Shown here: positions 20,170-28,042 of the stretch, piece after piece
How the letters are laid out: each line of letters opens with the position of its first letter
How positions within the stretch are numbered: the first letter of the stretch is position 1
Assembly (NCBI RefSeq): GCF_003337575.1
Contig: NZ_QPJM01000009.1
Span: 146,143-210,142, forward strand
Direction: 5' to 3'
From: Phyllobacterium bourgognense
GTDB lineage: Bacteria; Pseudomonadota; Alphaproteobacteria; Rhizobiales; Rhizobiaceae
Length of the DNA stretch: 64,000 nt
Notes under the pieces: model-generated
Databases searched by the model: none
What the model was told of the DNA's origin: nothing
The model's input: only the letters and a program-made list of their open reading frames with translations
Program-made: the position numbers and the translations under genes

Positions 20170-20804
20170 ACGGCATCATCCTTTACGACTACTGGCGCTC
20201 ATCGGCCAGCTACCGGGTACGCATAGCGCTCAACCGTCTAGGTCTCGAATATGAAACCGTGCCGGTCAATCTTCTCAAGGACGAACACAAAGGCGCCGAC
20301 AATCTCAGCCGTAACCCGCAAGGTCTCGTTCCAACGCTCGCCATGGACGGGCGGATGATGACCCAGTCATTGGCAATCATCGAATATCTTGACGAGATCT
20401 ATCTGGACGCAGGCTTCCTGCCGCAGGAACCGGCCGGAAGGCAGCGGGTGAGGGCGCTTTCCTATGCCATAGCCATGGACACACATCCTGTCTGCAACAT
20501 GGGTGTGATGGCCCACATCCTGTATCTGACCGAAGGTGGTGACAAGATCCGCATCGCCTGGATGCGCAAGTTCATCGCCGAGGGCCTTTCCGCATTCGAG
20601 GCCATGCTGGACCATCCGGATACGGGGAAATTCTGCCAGGGCAACGCGCCCGGCATGGCAGATTTCTGCCTTGTTCCCCAAGTTTACAATGCCAAGCGGT
20701 GGGGTGTTAAGACGAGCGGCTTCAAACGCATAAGTACAATCGTCAAACGGTGCAGGGCTATCGACGCCTTCGCAGCGGCGCATCCGGACAAGGTTAAGGT
20801 CTGA
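20166..20804 (+). CDS. maiA: Maleylacetoacetate isomerase
   Basis: A 212-residue zeta-class glutathione S-transferase homologue. The glutathione-site motif YWRSSASYRVRIALN at residues 9-23 is the zeta-class signature, with NPQGLVPTLAMDG and QSLAIIEYLDE completing the thioredoxin-like domain. The C-terminal helical domain follows. It converts maleyl- to fumarylacetoacetate. It is coupled to fahA by ATGA and ends the operon. Confidence 0.95.
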   Translation: MNGIILYDYWRSSASYRVRIALNRLGLEYETVPVNLLKDEHKGADNLSRNPQGLVPTLAMDGRMMTQSLAIIEYLDEIYLDAGFLPQEPAGRQRVRALSYAIAMDTHPVCNMGVMAHILYLTEGGDKIRIAWMRKFIAEGLSAFEAMLDHPDTGKFCQGNAPGMADFCLVPQVYNAKRWGVKTSGFKRISTIVKRCRAIDAFAAAHPDKVKV

Positions 20805-20831
20805 TCGCGGGAGCAAGCGCCGCGGCACGGT

Positions 20832-21656
20832 TCACTCGATGTACTGATCCCACTCGGGGCCGAGGTCATCGAAATCTTCCGATATCCTTACCGCGCCCTT
20901 CATTGTGCCGATCAGGCTGCGCATCTCTTGTGGCCAAATACGCTTTACTTCCGCGGTTATCGCTTTGACAGCTCGTACCGTATCGTTTCTCTCCATTTGC
21001 AGAACGTCACTTGCGTGTCGCAATTCGTCTACGCCATGAAGTTTGTAAGCTGCCCATGCGAGCTTGCGCGGAACGTCCTCACCGTAGGCGTTCAATCCAT
21101 TGGCAATCGCCTCGTCTGGAATATTGCCAAACCCGATCACAAGCATGCCAAGATCAATCGCATCGCGGTAGGCAACAGAACGGTCATGGCACCGGTCAGC
21201 ATTGGCAAGCAGCTTTTCCGCAAAGAGATCCTGCACGACCAGCGTGGGCAACCCCAGTTGTTCGTCCATGTGTCCTCTCAACTGAATTCTGGCTTCGCGA
21301 ATAATTTCAAACTTAATTATCTGGCCATGCAGGCCAAGCGCTGTCCGCAAGCCGTATTGATCAGACTTGAAACCCCGCACCGTTTCCACGGGTTCCGGAA
21401 AAAAACCCCGGACGCCACGTTCCACCGCTGCACTGCGAAGTGCCCGGTATCCGTCCACACTGGAGCAAAGAAAATCAACATCAAGCGACTGGCGATATTC
21501 GCCTAGCTTAAGGACGATTGCTGTCCCCCCACCAAACCAGCAGCCGTTGGCGACAAGAAATTCATGATCCATGAGCCTTAGAGCCTCAAGGATGACGCGA
21601 TGTTCATTGAGTTTGATTTTGATCACGATTTTCCGTCTCGACTGCATATCCCACAC
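20832..21656 (-). CDS. Nucleotidyltransferase-type toxin (AbiEii/AbiGii-like)
   Basis: A 274-residue protein, read from a GTG at 21656 (an ATG at 21647 is equally possible). The nucleotidyltransferase motif is clear: CWFGGGTAIVLKL, then YRQSLDVDFLCSS, that is a Gly-rich turn and DxD. Downstream, LPTLVVQDLFAEKLLANADR and RDAIDLGMLVI match AbiEii-type proteins. Members of this fold include the AbiE phage-abortive toxin and MenT tRNA-modifying toxins. A small gene precedes it on the same strand. The pair interrupts the stretch between maiA and hppD. Confidence 0.8.
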   Translation of the reverse strand: MWDMQSRRKIVIKIKLNEHRVILEALRLMDHEFLVANGCWFGGGTAIVLKLGEYRQSLDVDFLCSSVDGYRALRSAAVERGVRGFFPEPVETVRGFKSDQYGLRTALGLHGQIIKFEIIREARIQLRGHMDEQLGLPTLVVQDLFAEKLLANADRCHDRSVAYRDAIDLGMLVIGFGNIPDEAIANGLNAYGEDVPRKLAWAAYKLHGVDELRHASDVLQMERNDTVRAVKAITAEVKRIWPQEMRSLIGTMKGAVRISEDFDDLGPEWDQYIE

Positions 21657-21684
21657 TATGCAGGAGCACTTGCGAAACGAAAAG

Positions 21685-21909
21685 TCAGGAAATTAGAAGT
21701 ACACCATTCCCGAAAGCATTCGTCAGTTCTTTGATGAGCTTGGCTTCACACGGCGTCAGATGCTCCGCATCGACAAATCGCCAGTTCCGTTCATAGAGCT
21801 CAAATGCTTCTTCTGCGGGGATGGGGCGCGCAACGTCACGGTTCCACGCGAGCAAAGTCAGCTCGGGGAAATCTGCCGGTACAATCGTGGTTCCATAGGT
21901 CGCGGTCAT
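21685..21909 (-). CDS. Small protein paired with the AbiEii-like toxin, candidate antitoxin
   Basis: A 74-residue protein from the ATG at 21909 (a GTG at 21927 adds six residues). It is acidic and aromatic-rich: LTLLAWNRDVARPIPAEEAF, YERNWRFVDAEHLTPCE, and the end AFGNGVLLIS. It lacks the winged-helix pattern of AbiEi antitoxins. It ends 28 bp before the toxin gene, on the same strand. I do not recognise the family; the antitoxin role is inferred from position only. Confidence 0.6.
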   Translation of the reverse strand: MTATYGTTIVPADFPELTLLAWNRDVARPIPAEEAFELYERNWRFVDAEHLTPCEAKLIKELTNAFGNGVLLIS

Positions 21910-21949
21910 GTGCCATATATAATGCACTATTCATGCAGTTTACAGCCTC

Positions 21950-23062
21950 CTACTCCGCTGCTGCGATTTTTATCACACCGCGCCGGATTTGGTCTTCCTC
22001 GATCGATTCGAACAAAGCGCGGAAATTGCCTTCACCAAATCCTTCGTCACCCTTGCGCTGGATGAACTCGAAGAAAATCGGGCCGATTACGGTCTTTGAG
22101 AAAATCTGCAGCAAAATCTTCGTCATGCCGCCATCGACGACGCCTTCGCCATCGATGAGAATGCCGTGCTTCTTCATACGCTCGATCGGCTCGTCATGGC
22201 CGTTTACACGGGTCTGCGATTTTTCGTAATAGGTCTCGGGCGGTCCGGGCATGAATTTGAGCCCGTTATCGGCGAGCTTGTCGGTCGCGTCATAGATCGC
22301 CTCCGTCCCGACAGCGATGTGCTGGATGCCTTCGCCCTTGTACTTGCGCAAATACTCCTCGATCTGACTCTTGTCATCTGTCGATTCATTCAGCGGGATG
22401 CGGATCTTGCCGCAAGGCGAGGTAATCGCGCGGGAAACCAGACCCGTAAACTTGCCGGCAATATCGAAGAAATGAATTTGCTTGAAGCCGAAGAGTTCGC
22501 GATAGAACGCCCACCATTTATCCATATTGCCGCGATAGACATTATGGGTGAGGTGATCGAGATAATAGAAACCGACACCTTCCGGCTTCGGATCGCGCTC
22601 TCCCAGCCACTCGAACTCCGCATCGTACACCGAGCCCTTATCGCCGTAGGTTTCGATGAAATACAGCATTGATCCGCCAATGCCGACAATCGCCGGAACA
22701 TCGAGTGTCTTGTCGTCGCCCTCATAGGGCGTCGCGCCCTTGGCAACCGCATGGTTGTAGGCGTGCTTGGCATCGACTACCCGCCAGGCCATGGAAGGGG
22801 CGCAGGGGCCATGCTTGTCGACGAACTTCGTCGCGTGCGAACCCGGCTCGGCGTTGATGATGTAATTGATGTCGCCCTGGCGCCAGACGGTGATGTTCTT
22901 GCTCTTGTGGCGGGCCACAGGCACATAACCCATGCGCGCAAACAGCTCTTCGAGCTGCTCCGGCTCCGGGTGGGAGAATTCAACGAATTCGAAACCGTCC
23001 GTTCCAGCGGGGTTATCCTTGCTGATCGTGGCTTTCGGTGCGTCGTGCGGAAACGGGCCCAT
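21950..23062 (-). CDS. hppD: 4-hydroxyphenylpyruvate dioxygenase
   Basis: A 370-residue enzyme that makes homogentisate from 4-hydroxyphenylpyruvate, feeding HmgA. The iron ligands are visible in YLDHLTHNVYRG (His), GIQHIAVGT (His) and IFFEFIQRKGDEGFGEGN (Glu, with the C-terminal lid). The ATG at 23062 has a perfect GGAGG five bases upstream. An ATG four codons earlier overlaps that site and is less likely, and the far longer ORF runs into the divergent promoter. It is transcribed away from the Lrp-family gene. Confidence 0.96.
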   Translation of the reverse strand: MGPFPHDAPKATISKDNPAGTDGFEFVEFSHPEPEQLEELFARMGYVPVARHKSKNITVWRQGDINYIINAEPGSHATKFVDKHGPCAPSMAWRVVDAKHAYNHAVAKGATPYEGDDKTLDVPAIVGIGGSMLYFIETYGDKGSVYDAEFEWLGERDPKPEGVGFYYLDHLTHNVYRGNMDKWWAFYRELFGFKQIHFFDIAGKFTGLVSRAITSPCGKIRIPLNESTDDKSQIEEYLRKYKGEGIQHIAVGTEAIYDATDKLADNGLKFMPGPPETYYEKSQTRVNGHDEPIERMKKHGILIDGEGVVDGGMTKILLQIFSKTVIGPIFFEFIQRKGDEGFGEGNFRALFESIEEDQIRRGVIKIAAAE

Positions 23063-23145
23063 ATCATCCTCCATGCGGTAGCCGCCATTATCGCGCAAAC
23101 CGCCTGCAATGTGCTTGCATTTCAACGCTTCATAACCACATACTT

Positions 23146-23160
23146 TGCATGTTTCATGCA
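23146..23160. promoter_or_regulatory. Palindrome between hppD and the Lrp-family gene
   Basis: TGCATG-ttt-CATGCA is a perfect 6-bp inverted repeat 23 bp before the Lrp-family start and 84 bp before hppD. It is a plausible operator for that regulator, which could control both genes. Confidence 0.55.
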
Positions 23161-23183
23161 TAGAAACGATATAGGATGCACAT

Positions 23184-23645
23184 ATGCCGCAACTTGATCC
23201 ATCTGACCGCAAAATTCTCATGTGCCTGCAGGAAGACGGGCGGCTGACCAACAATGAGCTTTCCGAGCGGATCAACCTCTCGCCGTCGCAATGTTCACGC
23301 CGCCGCTCACGGCTGGAGGAAGAGGGATATATTCGCGGCTACCGGGCGGAGATCGACCGGGAAAAGCTTGGCCTCGGTATCGTCAACATTATCTCTGTGA
23401 CACTGGCAACGCACAACCGGGACAACGCGCAACGCTTTTCAGAACTCATCTCGAAACTGCCTCAGGTCATGGAAGCCCATGCTCTGACTGGAGAGATGGA
23501 TTATTTCATCAAAGTGGTGACACCGGACCTGCGCGGACTTTCGACATTCGTCAATGAGGTTCTGCTGCCGCATGAATCCGTCCAGCATGTCAAAACCGCT
23601 ATCGTACTTGATACGCTGAAGGAAGACGGGCGATTGCCAATATAA
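23184..23645 (+). CDS. Lrp/AsnC-family regulator
   Basis: A 153-residue Lrp-type protein. The N-terminal HTH is DRKILMCLQEDGRLTNNELS then RINLSPSQCSRRRSRLEEEG (residues 7-47). The C-terminal RAM ligand domain includes VMEAHALTGEMDYFIKVVTP. Its divergence from hppD and the palindrome between them suggest that it controls hppD in response to an amino acid, probably tyrosine or phenylalanine. The ligand is an inference. Confidence 0.92.
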   Translation: MPQLDPSDRKILMCLQEDGRLTNNELSERINLSPSQCSRRRSRLEEEGYIRGYRAEIDREKLGLGIVNIISVTLATHNRDNAQRFSELISKLPQVMEAHALTGEMDYFIKVVTPDLRGLSTFVNEVLLPHESVQHVKTAIVLDTLKEDGRLPI

Positions 23646-23669
23646 ATGGTGCTAGATGGACGAGAACCG

Positions 23670-24386
23670 TTAAAGAAACAGGGCCTTCCTGACCATCGGA
23701 TAGACCCGGGCATGACCGAGCATATAGGCGGTAATTGTTTGTGCGTCGAACAATCCGTGAAACGCCCGGCCGAGAATATTCATTCCGCCCGCATAAGCGC
23801 CGAACGCCGGCATGATCAGACGCGAGCGGTCGCTGACGAAGCAGCGCCGCTGCACTGATTGCCCGCGCCGCACCACCTTGGCCGCCGGGTGCAAATGTCC
23901 TGCGATCTCGCCGGAGCAAGGTGCTTTCGACGGTTCGTGCCGGAAGACAAGATTGCCGAGCGCCAGTTCAGTGAATGTCTCGCCCGGCAAGTCCGCCGGG
24001 TGTTCCGGGTCATGGTTGCCGGTGATCCATATCCACTCGCGCCCCGCCATCAGTGTGGCGAGTTCCGCCGCGTATACCGCGGGCAGCCGCGCTGCCGCTT
24101 GACCATCGTGAAAACTGTCGCCGAGGCTTATCACGCAGAGGGGGTTGTAGCGCGCGACGATCTTCGCAAGCGCGGCAAGCGTCGTTGCCGTGTCGTATGG
24201 CGGCAGCATCATGCCGCGCCGGGCAAATGACGAGCCCTTTTCGAAATGCAGATCCGACACGACGAGAATCCGGTCGCTTTCAAGATACAGCGCACCTGAC
24301 GGATCGCAAACGCCGCTGTGCCCGGCAACCATCACTTCGGCTGCGCCATGTAAGGCTGTCTTGATCGTCTGAAACACCGGCGTCAT
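23670..24386 (-). CDS. pdeM: Ligase-associated metallophosphoesterase PdeM
   Basis: A 238-residue calcineurin-fold phosphoesterase. Metal-site motifs are in order: VVSDLHFEKGSSF (residues 43-55), SLGDSFHD, ITGNHDPEH and, near the end, IAGHLHPA. The ligase-associated PdeM group is annotated as a DNA-damage-response endonuclease. Its ATG overlaps the stop of the helicase gene (ATGA), so it is the downstream partner of the helicase in a two-gene operon. Confidence 0.9.
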   Translation of the reverse strand: MTPVFQTIKTALHGAAEVMVAGHSGVCDPSGALYLESDRILVVSDLHFEKGSSFARRGMMLPPYDTATTLAALAKIVARYNPLCVISLGDSFHDGQAAARLPAVYAAELATLMAGREWIWITGNHDPEHPADLPGETFTELALGNLVFRHEPSKAPCSGEIAGHLHPAAKVVRRGQSVQRRCFVSDRSRLIMPAFGAYAGGMNILGRAFHGLFDAQTITAYMLGHARVYPMVRKALFL

Positions 24387-26917
24387 TTATGATCCATCAT
24401 TTCCCGGGTCAGTTCGTCGGCGATCTCTTCCAGGAGCGTCTCATGCGCTTCACCGGGAACACGTTCCTTGCCTATCTCCATCATCACGGGAACGGCAAAA
24501 GGCGAGATCTGGTCGAGGTTCTTGTGAACGATATGACCCTTGATTCGGCTTAGCATATCGCTCAAACGCCGAATGTCGAGAAGACCCGTTGCGGCATCGG
24601 CGCGCGTCGCCTGGATCAGGATGTGATCGGGCTCGTGCTCGCGCAGCACGTCGTAGATCAGGTCGGTCGAAACCGTCACTTGCCGTCCGGATTTTTCCTG
24701 TCCGGGATGACGTTTTTCAACCAGGCCGGAGATAAGCGCGCAGTTGCGGAAGGTGCGCTTCAGCATGAAGCTCTCCGACAGCCAGGTTTCGAGATCGTCC
24801 CCCAGCATATCCTCGTCGAAGAGCTCCGACAGCGGCAGTTCACCATTTTTGAACATCCGCCCCATGTCGCGCAGCCCCCAGATCGATACGGCGTAGTCGG
24901 TGGCGATAAAGCCGAGCGGCCGCGCCTTGGCGCGTTCCAGCCGACGGGTGAGCAGCATGCCCAGCGTCTGGTGTGCCAGCCTGCCCTCGAACGGATAGAT
25001 CACCATGTAGGATCGCTCGCCGCGCGGGAACGTTTCGACAAGCAGGCTGCCCGGCTGCGGCAGCACGGATTTCTCCTTCTGGATACGCAGCCAGTCACTG
25101 ACCTGATCAGGCAATGCTCCCCAGCGCGCGGGGTCTGCCAGCATGGCCCGAACCTGGCTTGCAAGATAGGTAGACAAAGGAAATTTACCTCCTTCATAGG
25201 ATGGTATCTTGGCGTCGAACCCTTCAGCGTTCGTGACAATGCATTCGTTCTCGCGAATACCCTCGAAGCGCAGCACGCGGCCGGAAAAGAAGAAGGTCTC
25301 GCCTGGACTGAGCGACTCGACGAAATACTCCTCTACCTTGCCGAGCACCGGCCCCCCTCTGTTGATACTGGCACGCACATTGCCGCCCTTGCCGCGCTGG
25401 CGGGTGAGCCGCACATTGAGGCTTGGCGCCTCGATAATGGTGCCGACATTCAACCGGTATTGCTGGGCAAAGCGCGGGTGGGTCACACGCCAGGTGCCAT
25501 CCGCGGTCTGCTTGATTTTGGCGAAACGTTCATAACTTTTCAACGCATACCCGCCGGTCGCGACGAAATCGACGATGCGATCGAAAGTCTCGCGTGGCAG
25601 CGCCGCATAGGGCAGGGCGGTGGTCACTTCTGCGTAGAGATCGTCCGCCCGGAACGGCTCGGCGCAGGCCATGCCGAGCACATGCTGCGCCAGCACGTCC
25701 AGCGAACCGTCACCCAGTGGCGGGGTATCCTGCGCGCCGATATAATTGGCGTCCAGCGCCGCCTGGCATTCCATCACCTCAAAGCGGTTGGCCGGAACGA
25801 GGATCGCGCGCGAAGGTTCGTCCATGCGGTGGTTGGAGCGGCCGATACGCTGCGCAAGGCGGCTTGCGCCCTTGGGTGCCCCGACATGGATGACGAGGTC
25901 GACATCGCCCCAGTCGATGCCGAGATCGAGCGTCGACGTCGCGACCACGGCCCGCAAGGCATTGGCCGCCATCGCCTGCTCCACCTTCCGGCGCTTGCCA
26001 ACATCGAGCGAGCCATGATGCAGCGCAATGGGCATATTGTCGTCATTCGCCATCCACAGATCGTGAAACAGCCGCTCCGCCTGGCTGCGGGTGTTGACGA
26101 AGATCAGCGTTGTGCCATGCCGCTTGATCGCATCGTAGATACCAGGCAGCGCGTACACCGCCGAATGCCCGGCCCATGGCACATGATCGTCCGATTCGAG
26201 AATCGTGATGTGCGGTTTTGCGCCGCCTTCCACGGTGACAAGACTGGCCATTGGCGCATCGCTGGTCTGCGGCAAGAGCCAGCGCCGCAACCCATCCGGG
26301 TCGGCGACTGTGGCCGAAAGTCCGATGGTCTGCACCCCGGGCTGCAGGCGCCGCAGCCTTGCCAGCCCGAGTGACAACAGATGGCCCCGCTTGGACGTAA
26401 CGAGGGAATGCAATTCATCGAAGATCACATAGCGCAGGTCCTCGAAGAAGCGCCCGGCATCCTTGGCCGCGATTAGAAGTGCCAGCTGTTCTGGCGTTGT
26501 CAACAATATATCCGGCGGCGCCAGTTTCTGCCGCTGCCGTTTATAGGCGGGCGTGTCGCCGGTGCGCGTCTCGAGCGAGATATCCAGGCCCATCTCCGAG
26601 ATGGGCTTTTCGAGGTTGCGATGAATATCGACAGCCAGCGCCTTCAGCGGCGAGATATACAGCGTATGGATGCCGCGGCTCGAAGCATTGCTCTTGCCGC
26701 GCTGTGCCAGGTCGACCAGCGCCGGCAGAAATCCAGCCAGCGTCTTGCCCGCGCCTGTCGGCGCTATCAGGAGGGTCGAGTTTCCCTGTTGCGATTCCTG
26801 CACCAGCGCCAGTTGATGCGCGCGGGGCGACCAGCCCTTCGACTGAAACCAATTCAGGAAGGACGGCGGCAGAAGAGGGGTGCCAATATCGGCCAGGGGT
26901 GATTTTCTGGTGCTCAC
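24383..26917 (-). CDS. Ligase-associated DEXH-box helicase (Lhr-core type)
   Basis: An 844-residue superfamily 2 helicase. Walker A is APTGAGKT (near 52-59), TPEQLALL (near 141-148) is motif Ic, and the box II is VIFDELHSL (near 163-172). LSATVADPDG and QRIGRSNHRMD follow as motifs III and VI. The remaining 400 residues hold the Lhr-core winged-helix and beta-barrel parts, with the conserved VETFPRGERSYMVIYPFEGR. I start it at GTG 26917 (MSTRKSPLADIG). The open frame continues to 28057, but that part is antisense to the exonuclease gene. It is divergent from that gene by 108 bp. Confidence 0.9.
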   Translation of the reverse strand: MSTRKSPLADIGTPLLPPSFLNWFQSKGWSPRAHQLALVQESQQGNSTLLIAPTGAGKTLAGFLPALVDLAQRGKSNASSRGIHTLYISPLKALAVDIHRNLEKPISEMGLDISLETRTGDTPAYKRQRQKLAPPDILLTTPEQLALLIAAKDAGRFFEDLRYVIFDELHSLVTSKRGHLLSLGLARLRRLQPGVQTIGLSATVADPDGLRRWLLPQTSDAPMASLVTVEGGAKPHITILESDDHVPWAGHSAVYALPGIYDAIKRHGTTLIFVNTRSQAERLFHDLWMANDDNMPIALHHGSLDVGKRRKVEQAMAANALRAVVATSTLDLGIDWGDVDLVIHVGAPKGASRLAQRIGRSNHRMDEPSRAILVPANRFEVMECQAALDANYIGAQDTPPLGDGSLDVLAQHVLGMACAEPFRADDLYAEVTTALPYAALPRETFDRIVDFVATGGYALKSYERFAKIKQTADGTWRVTHPRFAQQYRLNVGTIIEAPSLNVRLTRQRGKGGNVRASINRGGPVLGKVEEYFVESLSPGETFFFSGRVLRFEGIRENECIVTNAEGFDAKIPSYEGGKFPLSTYLASQVRAMLADPARWGALPDQVSDWLRIQKEKSVLPQPGSLLVETFPRGERSYMVIYPFEGRLAHQTLGMLLTRRLERAKARPLGFIATDYAVSIWGLRDMGRMFKNGELPLSELFDEDMLGDDLETWLSESFMLKRTFRNCALISGLVEKRHPGQEKSGRQVTVSTDLIYDVLREHEPDHILIQATRADAATGLLDIRRLSDMLSRIKGHIVHKNLDQISPFAVPVMMEIGKERVPGEAHETLLEEIADELTREMMDHK

Positions 26918-27025
26918 TGCAACGAATGTAGTTGCGCGAGGTCGACGCGCCAAGACATTGTTTGTCAGGATTGCGCGGAGCCAAATGCGGCCTATGTTCG
27001 TTAGGTGGTAAACCCGAGGAACGTC

Positions 27026-28042
27026 TTGCTGAAACGTCCCGAAGCCCTGCTGTGTTCGACGCCTGCCGGCCTCTATTCCCCGGCCGGTGATTTCCATATC
27101 GATCCGGTTCGTCCCGTCGAGCGTGCATTGATCACCCATGGCCATTCCGATCATGCCCGCTCCGGTCACCGCAAGGTGATGGCAACGCAGCAGACACTCG
27201 ACATCATGGGCTTGCGCTACGGCGCGAATTTCGCCGGCGAAACACAGGCTGCAGAGCTTGGCAAATCCATCGAAGTCAATGGTGTCAGCGTCAGTTTTCA
27301 CCCGGCCGGCCACGTGCTTGGATCGGCGCAGATCGCTGTGGAGAAGGATGGCATGCGTATCGTCGCCTCCGGAGACTACAAGCGCCGCGCCGATCCGACA
27401 TGCCTCGGTTTTGAACCCATCGCTTGCGACGTCTTCATCACCGAAGCGACCTTCGCGCTCCCCGTATTCCGCCATCCCGACAGCCGCGACGAAATCGCCA
27501 AGCTGCTCAAATCGGTCGAACAGTTTCCCGAACGATCGCATCTCGTCGGCGCCTACGCCCTCGGCAAGGCACAGCGGGTCATCCGCATGCTGCGCGATGC
27601 AGGCTATGACCGGACAATCTACATCCACGGCGCCCTTGAGAAGCTCTGCGACTACTATCAATCGCAAGGCATTGATCTCGGATCTTTGGCACCTGCGACC
27701 ACCGAGACAGGCAGCGTGCAGGATTTCGCCGGCGCTATCGTCATCGGGCCGCCCTCGGCCTTTCTCGATCGCTGGGCGAGGCGTTTTCCCGATCCGGTCT
27801 CGTGCTTTGCCTCGGGCTGGATGCGCATTCGCCAGCGGGCGCGCCAAGGTGGTGTCGAACTGCCGATCATACTTTCGGACCATTGCGACTGGGACGAGTT
27901 GACCGGCACGATCACCGAGCTTGGACCGGCCCAAGTTTGGGTCACCCACGGACGCGAGGAAGCTTTGGTGCGCTGGTGCGAGCTGAACGATTTCGCCGCA
28001 CGGCCATTGCATCTCGTTGGCTACGAAGACGAGGGCGATTGA
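27026..28042 (+). CDS. Ligase-associated exonuclease (metallo-beta-lactamase/beta-CASP type)
   Basis: A 338-residue MBL-fold nuclease with the metal motif ITHGHSDHARSGH at residues 36-48. FHPAGHVLGSAQI and VASGDYKRRADPT follow, with beta-CASP-like motifs SDHCDWDEL and VWVTHGREE near the end. The likely start is TTG at 27026, with GAGGA five bases upstream; it gives the family-like opening MLKRPEALLCSTPAGLYSPA. A GTG at 27005 is the alternative. The stop overlaps the ligase ATG by one base. Confidence 0.88.
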   Translation: MLKRPEALLCSTPAGLYSPAGDFHIDPVRPVERALITHGHSDHARSGHRKVMATQQTLDIMGLRYGANFAGETQAAELGKSIEVNGVSVSFHPAGHVLGSAQIAVEKDGMRIVASGDYKRRADPTCLGFEPIACDVFITEATFALPVFRHPDSRDEIAKLLKSVEQFPERSHLVGAYALGKAQRVIRMLRDAGYDRTIYIHGALEKLCDYYQSQGIDLGSLAPATTETGSVQDFAGAIVIGPPSAFLDRWARRFPDPVSCFASGWMRIRQRARQGGVELPIILSDHCDWDELTGTITELGPAQVWVTHGREEALVRWCELNDFAARPLHLVGYEDEGD

